A stretch of 64,000 nucleotides of DNA from Brachycybe producta (lineage: Eukaryota; Arthropoda; Diplopoda; Playtdesmida; Andrognathidae): the NCBI GenBank assembly GCA_036925085.1, contig JAUPFP010000027.1:310001-374000 (forward strand), in the 5' to 3' direction. Both the position numbers and the translations under genes were made by a program. Under the pieces are notes generated by a model. That model ran no database searches. It was not told where the DNA came from and saw only the letters and a program-made list of their open reading frames with translations. This document shows, piece after piece, positions 55,501 through 64,000 of the stretch; within the stretch, counting starts at the first letter, position 1, and each line of letters starts with the position of its first letter.

Positions 55501-57088
55501 CATCATCTTACTGACTTCGTCCAACTTTTTTTGAACTTTGCGACGAATCAAAAGCTGTTGTATCTGATGTTTACCAATTTCTTCCAGATCCTGTTTTTTG
55601 TTTTTAATTAAAAACAAACGACAAAAATATAAAATTACACGCATTAATTAGTTTACTAATAAAAAAAAAATAAGTCACGTCGTCATAAAAACTTAAGTTT
55701 ACTTACGTCGGGCATTGCAGCTAACCGCGTCCAAGATTTACGCTTTAGTTTCTCTTTCAATTCAATTAGGATTTCATGTTGAATTTCTAATGGCAACACT
55801 TTGAAATCATCCGATTCGACATCAACGTTATCGAGATCTTGATATCTGTTAGGCAAAGATTCTCCAAACGATGCTAAAACGTCATTTGTTTCGTCCTCGT
55901 CACTAAAACGAAATCGACCGGACACTTTTAGTTATTTTATTAAAAGATATTTATATAATAAAACCTTTAAATAACCTCGAAACCAACAATTGAAGTGAAG
56001 AATCAGGCGAAGAAGGGCTCGAGGGACGGGGCAACGGTGGTAGATCGTAAAGATCGACCTTCGGAGCCGATTCATCGCCACTTCTTTTGGATATAATCGA
56101 AGACGTTGCTCCGTCCTTCGATTTCATCACTTCATCGAGAGCTCGTAACTTCATGTGTCTCGTGAGAATCTGTTTTCTTGATTTCTCAGCTTCTTGAACT
56201 GCGTCTCTTTGCTTTTCTCGTCTCGCAGCCTGAAAACGAAACGAAACACACTTAAGATGTTTTATGAACAGCAGATTTTTAAACTCTGATTATTTCCTTA
56301 GTTTCAGAAGAGCCAAAATAAAGAGAAATTGAATGTGTTTTAGAAACAAGAACGGTAACTGGATCACTTAAGGCTATTTTCATGTTAATATCTTTCAAAA
56401 TTAGTCAACGATAAGCAGACTGATATTTATTTAAAATTTTAATCTATATAAAAAGTTTATTTTGAAATATATCAACATGAAAATACTCTTAAGCGATCGA
56501 GTTACCCTTCTAGTTTCTAAAATACTTTCAAATTTCTCTTCATTTTACTCCTGAAACGTTACCATCGTCTCTCTCTTGAGAAGAGGAACCGTTCCATCGA
56601 AAACAAACACGGGTTTGATCCGATACGAAAGCAACTTACAAAGACGATGAAAGATACCAATAAGATGAGAGTTTGGCAAAGGATTTCCGCTTTTATCGCG
56701 GAAACCGTGAACTGCTTGATGAAGCCAGATGCTAGCATCTTAAATATTGAAAAGTAAACTTAAAGAAATATAACCGCATTTAGATGCAAGTTTACGAATA
56801 GCCGATTTTCGACTGAGCTACCCTTCTAGTTTCTAAAACACATTCATGTTTCTCTTCATTTTGCAGGTGAAAAGGCAGAATAATCACAGTTCGAAAGGTG
56901 TTTACACCTTTAAAACCACTTTAAAGTTAAATAAAAAGTTATTAAATGAACAACAAAAATGTCAAATAACAAATGTAGTTTTTTTCAATGAAAAGGATAC
57001 CAACAGCAAGAACCCTGTTTTCGAGAGATTCAAGTGTTACTGGACGACCTAAAGGTTCCAACAGTTGCCATAAGCCTTGAACTCCCAT
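52537..57088 (-). CDS. ERCC5: XPG / ERCC5 structure-specific endonuclease (nucleotide excision repair 3' incision)
   Basis: Six exons, 57001-57088, 56563-56738, 55976-56229, 55707-55902, 53587-55590 and 52537-52839, give 1006 residues; human XPG has 1186. It cuts 3' of bulky lesions in nucleotide excision repair (family knowledge). The N region has [18 protein letters not shown], then [24 protein letters not shown] and VFVFDG with the acidic metal ligands. A poorly conserved acidic spacer fills most of the 2-kb exon. The I region carries [47 protein letters not shown] and [23 protein letters not shown]. The last exon opens with QRHMSDYF, a good PCNA-interacting (PIP) box at the position of the human one, then a basic Ser-rich tail. 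All active-site Asp/Glu motifs are intact. The spacer contains an internal duplication. Confidence 0.97.
52890..53545. repeat. Two family C foldbacks filling the last XPG intron
   Basis: First copy from about 52890 (AGTGTAAACGCACCTCGAAC) to 53235; second from about 53260 (AATGTTCTAGAAAGTAGAAT) to 53540. Together they make up nearly the whole 747-base intron. Confidence 0.8.
54650..54984 (-). repeat. Two tandem ~55-residue repeats in the XPG spacer
   Basis: Repeat 1 (about 54818-54984) runs from [11 protein letters not shown] through [11 protein letters not shown]. Repeat 2 (about 54650-54817) runs from [11 protein letters not shown] through [11 protein letters not shown]. Both share the order KMK-h-IDK, a Met-Lys pair, TSLST/TSPLST, VKISN and an acidic end. 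This is a diverged in-frame duplication. Confidence 0.8.
56250..56560. repeat. Family C foldback in XPG intron 2
   Basis: GTGTTTTAGAAACAAGAACGG left, ACCCTTCTAGTTTCTAAAAT right; a right-arm fragment recurs at 56815-56925 in intron 1. Confidence 0.85.
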
Positions 57089-57469
57089 TATACAACACTT
57101 TTAACACAAAACAGAGAAATTTATCTCAATTTTGTGACTTTAATCAATTTAAATCCAGTGAATTTCTAACCTTTTTTAATGCAACACATATAGAGGTTGC
57201 TCAACTTAAAACTTCAACTATGGAGAATTTCGTGTCAAACCAATAGATGGCGCCATCATCAACTTAGAGCTAACTTTTCTTGATGGCACTACAATTAAAT
57301 TTATTACAAAAACAACGCATGACCTGATAAAAAAAAATGTTTCAATGGTCTCTTTATAAAAGAGATAACAAAAAGTAAAAAGAATAAAAAATCATAATAA
57401 AAAATATGCACTTTCTATAACTTACGAGTTGAGCTACTCCTATATATACATATTACAGAATCAAGGAGA

Positions 57470-57870
57470 ACGACATGAAAGAAAATCATGTACGAGATTC
57501 ACAAAAATATCGACAGTTTTTCTATCGATAACACTTATCGAAAAAAATTACCCTATCAATAGTTCGATATATCGGGCACATAGTTATCAATATATCGATA
57601 AATATCAATATGTTTTTTTATATTAAATAAATAAAATCTATTTGTTTTGTATATTGGTCAGTATGTTTTGTGTGAAACTCTTTTTCTGAGGCCTGAAATT
57701 ATAAAAAAAAACTTGTAATTAACATTTGAACAGATTGAAATACATTAGAAATGACTTACTGCATCTCGATATATCGAAAAAATATCTATACATCTATCAA
57801 AATGTTATTGTTATGTAACATTATCGATAGGTGCTATAAATATATCGATATATCGTTCCTAGCTAAGGAA
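57470..57870. repeat. TATCGATA-rich inverted element upstream of XPG
   Basis: Many overlapping ATCGAT palindromes (TTCTATCGATAACACTTATC, AATATATCGATAAATATC, TCTCGATATATCGAAAAAAT, AATATATCGATATATCG) arranged as two facing clusters about 150 bases apart. Confidence 0.6.
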
Positions 57871-57899
57871 CGGTATTAAAAACAATTGCATCCTCTACA

Positions 57900-59060
57900 G
57901 AAACTGCTGAATTGTAAGGAACCCAAGCGTGATTTGAACCCTCAGAACAAGTGCTCAAGGTTCGAGGCTTTAACCATCTGGTCTAGCTTACAACTGGCTA
58001 CACAAGAATTTTAACAATAAATATATTTATGTGTTTTTGTTTAACAATTTAATTATATTAAGAAAAAAACAAGCAGGGCACTAGATAGACTCGAACCCAC
58101 ACTTCCGAACAATCCTGCACTGTCATCAGCGACGCCAACCCATCAGCTAGACACAACTGCAACAAGACAACGTATAAATTATACTTAGGAACAGTTGAAC
58201 AATATACCCAAATAATAAAAAAACTTAAAAAAATTCAGCCAAAGTAGATGGAGCCACCGTCTCCATTAAAATTTTTTTGCCAAAAAGCAAAAACTTTTTT
58301 TGAAGGTATAGGATTTTTAACATAGAACTTTTTTTAATTAATGTTTGAAATGTTTGAAGACAGGGGCGCTATAATCAACTATTACATAAAGTCCCTGTAT
58401 AAAGAGTTAGGTTATGTTAGGTTAGTGGGTTAGTGTTGTGTCGTTTTTTTCTTAAACTTTTTAAATTTAAAAGTCAATTTTAAATTTTTTAAAAACAAAT
58501 TGACCATTTAATAGAAAGTAGAAGGGTCCTGGAAGCAAATATGAATTGTTTATTGTTAATATATTTAAAAATAAACTTTTTAAAAACAAGAATTTTAACA
58601 ATAAATGTATTATTTATTATTTATTATTTTAACAATTTAAAACATTAAAATTTAACAGACATCACTGAGACTTGAACTGACAAACACCAATTCAGAAAGC
58701 AGTGACATTAACCCCACAGCCAAACTGACAACTACAACAACAACCCTAATAAATTATACTTATTAACGATCCTAACCTTGAATGTTTCCTAAAACAAAAT
58801 TAAAAAAATTCAGCCAAAGTAGATGGAGCCACCATCTCCATTAAAAAATTTTTGCCAAAAAGTAAAAACTTTTTTTGAAGGTATAGGATTTTTAACATAG
58901 AACTTTTTTAATTAATGTTTGAAATGTTTGAAGACAGGGGCGCTATAATCAACTGTTACATAGAGTCCATGTATAAAGTGTTAGGTTAATGGGTTAGTGT
59001 TGGGTTAGGTTAGATTAGTGGGTTAGTGTTGGGTTAGGTTATTCTCTCTACCAACCTTGA
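57900..59060. repeat. Composite units of the same family (island 3)
   Basis: Two copies (blocks near 58230 and 58805). tRNA-like heads on the minus strand at 57905-57995, 58080-58165 and 58665-58745, with B boxes GGGTTCAAATC, GGGTTCGAGTC and a degraded one. It shares the ACAAATTGACCATTTAATAG segment with 38350. Confidence 0.88.
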
Positions 59061-59084
59061 CATAAGACCTGAAACAACTCGTTT

Positions 59085-59440
59085 TCCACGCCCTTTTATG
59101 AGCGTCAGACCAAATATCAACCAATTAGAAATTTCTGTCCCTTATAAAAGGGCAGAACATGTGACATATCAGACCAAGTAACAAACCAATTAGAAATTGA
59201 TGACGCTCATAAAAGTCCGGGGCAAACAAAAACTTAGTGCTGAGCACAACTGCCTATAAATTTTATATTTGATATACCACAAGCAAGTAAATACAGTAAA
59301 GCAATGTCGTTTGCCCCGCCCCTTTATGAGCGTCATACCAAATATCAACCAATTAGAAATTGAAAAGGGCGGGGCATGTGATGGCAGATTAAATAACAAA
59401 ACCAATTAGAAGCTGCCATTCCTCATAAAAGGGCAGAAAA
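59085..59440. repeat. Two adjoining GCCCCGCCC-type foldbacks
   Basis: Repeated TTTTATGAGCGTCAGACC and ACCAATTAGAAATT blocks in both orientations, as in the 28.2 kb copy; downstream of the third 600-bp unit island. Confidence 0.7.
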
Positions 59441-59701
59441 ACGGCTGTATTTTACTAAGCTTTCTTCACAATGACAGTTTCACATTGCATCTTGCATTGC
59501 AACGTGGCAAGTTTAAAAAGACAACCAATAGATGGCGCCAGCATCTATTTAAATTTCGGAAAATTTTTAGGGTCTAATTTTTATATATTCAGATATAGGT
59601 GGCGCTATATTAAACTATTACATAGACTCCCTTTATACAGTAAGAATTGGTGAAGTGTGGTTATTGGCGGTGCTTTTTCTGTTTTATTTATTTCGGCAAA
59701 A

Positions 59702-61006
59702 ATGAATCCGTTAACGTAAGAAAATGAGTTATAATAATTTTTAATAATTTTACAATGTTTTTTTTTTCTCTTTCTTATATTAAGGAATATTCGTAACATA
59801 ACCAAGTTAAACGAGAGAGAAATTTCTTTAGGAATTTCAGAGAATGCATCTTGGCATTCAGAATACAAACACAGTGCGTGGATTTTCGTCGGAGGCCTCG
59901 ATTTCGAGATGACCGAAGGAGACATCTTGGCCGTATTCTCACAGTAAACTTACAAGTGCAATTTCAAACGTTAACAAATGTTTTCACTGCAAGACAACCA
60001 GAAAAATGCGTTTTTTAGCCAAACAACCGCGTTAAAGGCTAGAGCGCTAGCCTTTGACCAGGATCTTTCTTTTTAAAACATGTTTTTTAAAACCCTAAGA
60101 AAAAAGCTTACGTTGAAATTATGTCAACGTACGACTTGCATACGATTAATTTGTTCACTTTTTCGTGTCAGATACGGAGAGGTGGTCAACGTCAACTTAG
60201 TACGAGACAGGAAGACTGGGAAATCCAAAGGATATTGCTTCCTTTGTTACGAGGATCAAAGGAGCACCAATTTAGCTGTAGACAACTTCAATGGAATCAA
60301 AGTATTAGTGTGAAACAATCCTTTTTAAAAAAATACTTCTCATTAGTTAACGTACTTTGTTACAGTTGTGTCATAGGACAATACGAGTCGATCACGTTGC
60401 AAACTACAAGATACCAAAAGAGGATCCGAACGCAGACATCGAAACAAACTTACTGAGAGATGAGGGATGTGCACCGAATACGCAGATAACAACGACGAGG
60501 ACGGAAGTTGTAGCTAAAGGTTAGAGATTGTCTTGTCTGAACAAGAAAATCACGGTGTAAAACAAAAACGTGTTTAAATCTTGTTTCAAATAGAAATTCC
60601 AAAAGTTCAACAAAGGAACGAAACGCCAAAAGTTAAAAAAGAGCGGAAAGATCCAAGTTACGATCAGTACGACATAAGGAGAAGCGAACATCAAAGAACA
60701 GAAGAAGAGAACAGAGTTGGTGTTAGCACAAGAGACACAAATAGAGAGAAGCGACGAGATGAAGATGAAACTGGAAAGAGAGGATCTGAACATAGAACAA
60801 GAAGAGAGCACGAAAGGAATAAAGAGCGATCGACATCGTCTAAGAGCCAAAAAGTGAGATCAGAACATAAACATAAATCTAGTTCTTCTGACTCGAGTGA
60901 AGAACGGCGTCGACATCGGCACAGGAGAAATTCAACGTCTTCCGATTCCGTTGAAGAGACAAGAAATAAAAAATCACACTTGAAAAAGTCAAAACGGGAT
61001 CGATGA
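59702..61006 (+). CDS. RBMX2: RBMX2 (Ist3-type RNA-binding spliceosomal protein)
   Basis: Five exons, 59702-59715, 59785-59943, 60172-60301, 60366-60519 and 60594-61006, join in phase into 289 residues; human has 322. RBMX2 is the counterpart of yeast Ist3/Snu17, a U2 snRNP/RES-complex RRM protein (family knowledge). The 14-base first exon encodes MNPLT as in human. The RRM spans residues about 34-112: AWIFVGGLDFEMTEGD (RNP2), FSQYGEVVNVNLVRDRKTGKSKGYCFLCYED (RNP1, split here only by helix residues), then NFNGIK and RTIRVDHVANYK. The tail is Arg/Glu/Ser-rich (RS-like), ending HLKKSKRDR. For the exon 3/4 junction I chose AAA|GTATTA to TTACAG|TTGTGT, which keeps human spacing (NGIK-LCH-RTIRVDH). 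A nearby alternative acceptor at CATAG would shorten it. Confidence 0.95.
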
Positions 61007-61065
61007 AACGATTATTAGCAAACAAGAAAGAAGTTTTTACATTGTTTACATTATATTTGTATGTC

Positions 61066-61071
61066 AATAAA
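61066..61071 (+). terminator. AATAAA poly(A) signal of RBMX2
   Basis: AATAAA 60 bases after the RBMX2 stop; a T-rich stretch follows. Confidence 0.7.
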
Positions 61072-62134
61072 ATATGTGAATTGTTTTTTTGCCATTTTTT
61101 TTTATCTAAATAAAGCAAATTGTGCAAAATATTAGTGACAAGAAAAAACTTCTATGTGAATAATTACGCTTTATATCCTAAGCATAATAATGGAATATAA
61201 AACTAATTGATTCTACAATAGTTCTTTTTTTTTGCTCTTTTACAGATTCATAGTTTTGTTGAACAGAATTCTTCAATTCGTTTTTAAGTCCCTTGCCCCT
61301 CGAATTAGTTGAGAAACTAGAAAAGTAGCTCAATCCTTTATGGATATTTTCACGTTCATATATTTTAAAATAACCTATTTATGTCAGTTTGAACATGGTC
61401 AATTCCTGTCCACATATATTTTTTTTTTAATTTTGGTCTCAAAAAAGTTTATTTTGAAACATATCATGAAAATACTATTGTGATTCAGCTACTGTTCTAG
61501 TTTCTAACAACTTTCAATTTCACTTCAATAGTGCTTGTGAAACGCCAAACAATCATAATTTAGAAATCAGCACATCTCAAAACATCTTAAAAATGCAATT
61601 GAAAGTGTTTTAGAAACTTAGAACTGTAGCTCTATCAGTTAAGGGTAATTTCATTTTCATATCTTTCAAAATAAGCTTTTTATATCATGTTTGACATTTT
61701 TCAATATTTTGTCTATAAAAGGTTTATTTTGAAAGAAAAGAATAAAATGCTATTAAGTGATTCAGTTCCTGTTCTAGTTTTTAATACACTTTCAATTTCT
61801 TCATTTCCCATAGTCCGAGAACCAACTGTTTGTAAAACATCGTATCATATCACATTCACTTAATTAGAATTTTATAAACAATTTACCACAAACAAGACTA
61901 GATAGGTTCAGAAGGGAAGCTGTTACAAGAGAATTCGAGAACCACCCAGTTAACCACCTGTTTTAAGTCGCAACTTTCCACACAAAAAACATGGAATGTT
62001 CATCAAGCTGGTTCAGAGCGATTGCTACGAGTGAGTCGATATATATACGGATCCCAATATTTTGCCCATAATATAAACAAAAGTGTAAATTAGGTGCATT
62101 GATTTAACGACATAAAAATTGTTTATAAACGTAA
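61072..62134. other. RBMX2-ATG3 tail-to-tail intergenic region
   Basis: Two family C foldbacks (about 61300-61560 and 61590-61830) and an unplaced ATG3 3'UTR. No AATAAA was seen close to the ATG3 stop on the minus strand. Confidence 0.65.
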
Positions 62135-64000
62135 TCAATGTCCAAGATTAAAGTTTTGAGTATAATCGTATTCTATAGTAGGAATAACCGCCTGTACGAA
62201 CTTCAAGAATACGATGAGGTAAACGTGAACTCCTAATTCACCGCCACCTTCGGTCACCGTTTGAATTATCTTCTTCATAACTTCTGCATGTCTGTAAAAT
62301 GAAAAAAAATGAAACGACCGAATAACACACAAAAATCATGACAAGAATAAAAAAAAATAACTACCTGCAAGGATGAACAGAAGCCATCGGTGGCCCTGGG
62401 AGATGAGGATGAGCTTCCATCGTTACAGTTTTTTTAGCATGATCTTGACTAAAATCTTCGTACATTTCTTCAACTGTTAAATGCTGTCGATTCTTTTTAA
62501 ATAAAAACAGCGAGAATTTAATTTCAAAAATACAAAACCAAACCCTAAACGTCTTTAGTCTTGTCTTTTACCTCATCGTATCCATAAAGCCAAAGTCGAG
62601 GTGTCTGATAATACTTATCGTAAGTTATGTTAAGGTCGTAAGTTCTCGTTTGCACTATCTCTCCAGAAACCGATTTGTTAGATTCCGACGTGAGTCTTTC
62701 TGCAACCGCCGTCGTTCTAGCAGTAACATTCAGTGTAGCCTAAACGAAACAGAAAAAACATTTCCTAACGAGAGTTCGTTCACACTCCATATGTTTTTCG
62801 TACGTTATCCTGATCTTCTAGTAGTCCACTCTCTTCGAACTCTTCCATATCGCGAGCTTCTTCTCCATCCTCATCCTCACCATCGCTGTTATTTGTATTG
62901 TTGGATGAGTTTATGTTCCTACCGTCATCATCCTTAAAAATATAACAAGTTTAATAACTTCTAATGTTTTCATTGTCGTGTGTGTTCATCGTTGGCTAAC
63001 TTTGCTTTCCAGAGTCATTTCTGACACTTGTTCCTGAACCTGCAAAATCGTCAGCGAACCTTCCGCAAAATGATGTGTATCGACCCAACCTCCATCTCCA
63101 TCATCCGATTCGATGACTTTTTCCTGATCTCCGCTGTATTCCATCTGTTTGCAACGCCTATAACAAGGAACTATACAAAACAAAAAACAAAAAATCAAGC
63201 AAAGAATATGAAAAACAGTACGAAAAAACTCAATTTGCTTTTCATTTACCATTCCTCGTAATAAGAAACTGTTTTTCCTTCGGCAGATACGGTTTAACTT
63301 TAGTTTCGTCTCCGGTTGCCCATTGCCATGTAGGACAATGATGTACCAAATGATCTCCTGCAATAACAAACTGAAAAAGAAAGACAAGAACAAGTTAAAC
63401 AAAAATAAGATCCTTGATCATATAAGATCTACTAATTTACAGACGACAGAACGAAAATTTACTTAACAGGTAATTCACTAAACAGCTCTTTAGCATTTTC
63501 CAAAAGTACACATGAGAAAGTTTACAGCTTTAGCTTGGATGCTAACGGCTCCTAATTGAAATGTTTACTGAAAACATTCCGTAAACTGCACTCTTTATGG
63601 TACACCTTGTATGTTTAGTCAAAATAACTGGGTGTTCTGTGACTTTATCATATGTGCTTCTAGAAGAGGCTGAATAGTTGTTCAGTGAGGTGTCTTTTCG
63701 TAAATTTACTTTGTGTTTCTTGTAAATAAATGGATCCTCAAAAACTCATTCGAAACTGCATGAATTCATTTAAATTCTTTCTATCAGCAGCCTCTTAGCC
63801 TCTATGCAGGAGATTATTCAGCCTAATCGCCTTATTTCGATCTTTGGCGCAAACAAAATAACTCTACAACCTTAGCTAGGAGGCTATCGACTTCTAATTT
63901 ATAGAATACATCTTTTTTTCACCTCTTCTGGAGTGATAACACCTGTTTCTTTGAATTTGGATTCCTGTAATGTAACAAATAAAGAGTCAGTTAATAAGTT
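62135..64000 (-). CDS. ATG3: ATG3 autophagy E2-like enzyme, partial (first exon outside window)
   Basis: Seven exons seen: 63923-63964, 63250-63370, 63001-63170, 62804-62932, 62572-62739, 62365-62492 and 62135-62291, encoding 304 residues up to the stop. The first exon (human MQNVINTVKGKAL region, about 24 residues) lies to the right of 64000. ATG3 transfers LC3/Atg8 from ATG7 to phosphatidylethanolamine (family knowledge). Diagnostic parts are [97 protein letters not shown], the catalytic [13 protein letters not shown] (the HPC Cys) and [14 protein letters not shown] at the C-terminus. The acidic flexible loop and Asn-rich insert ([15 protein letters not shown]) are species-specific. It is tail-to-tail with RBMX2. 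Confidence 0.96.

Larger units (their letters stand above)
57089..59701. other. XPG-RBMX2 head-to-head intergenic region
   Basis: Contains the TATCGATA element, island 3 and GC-box foldbacks. Unique sequence directly upstream of each start (57089-57400 and 59440-59701) presumably carries the two promoters. No other gene seen. Confidence 0.65.

Noticed and set aside
60366..60384. Alternative RBMX2 acceptor CATAG|GACAATACG
   Set aside because: Would need a GT|GTGAAA donor and gives one residue fewer than the conserved spacing, losing the Arg before TIRVDH.

Overview
This is a 64 kb piece of an AT-rich animal (metazoan) nuclear genome. Every gene is split by GT-AG introns (one GC-AG). The proteins closely resemble vertebrate orthologues. 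Most non-exonic DNA is small palindromic (foldback) DNA elements, tRNA-derived SINE-like units and simple repeats. The phylum cannot be settled from the sequence; an invertebrate is likely, a tunicate is possible. I see no bacterial or viral genes and no CRISPR array.

Gene order, left to right: BCAS3-like WD40/Rudhira protein (minus, 6311-26516, last exon(s) not found); BOLA2 (plus, 29111-29986); two-pore channel TPC1/TPCN1 (minus, 31059-37527); an unrecognised secreted precursor with many dibasic sites, a 21-Gln tract and a Cys-rich tail (minus, 42960-47174); XPG/ERCC5 nuclease (minus, 52537-57088); RBMX2 splicing factor (plus, 59702-61006); ATG3 autophagy E2 (minus, 62135 to beyond the right edge). 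Exons were assembled by hand by following reading phase across splice sites. All internal phases close, so the models should be good, but UTRs are mostly unresolved. The genes share no pathway; this is ordinary metazoan synteny. BCAS3 and BOLA2 are head-to-head, BOLA2/TPC1 and RBMX2/ATG3 are tail-to-tail.

Repeat landscape: at least four foldback families recur. Family A starts with GAGCTCGGATTT, family B carries GGCTCCGCCC arms, and family C (more than 20 copies, mostly in introns) carries TTTTAGAAACTAG arms. A MULE-like element has a perfect 9-bp target duplication and a hAT-like element a perfect 8-bp one. About 600-bp units holding a tRNA-like head and degenerate TTAGG arrays are tandemly repeated at 27-28, 38-41 and 58-59 kb. 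The region 0-6.3 kb and the 9.5-kb last visible BCAS3 intron hold no recognisable gene.

Most worth a second look: the unrecognised secreted precursor, which could release several peptides including an acidic Tyr-containing one, and the inverted-repeat-bounded composite repeat islands at 27.1-28.7 and 38.1-41.7 kb.
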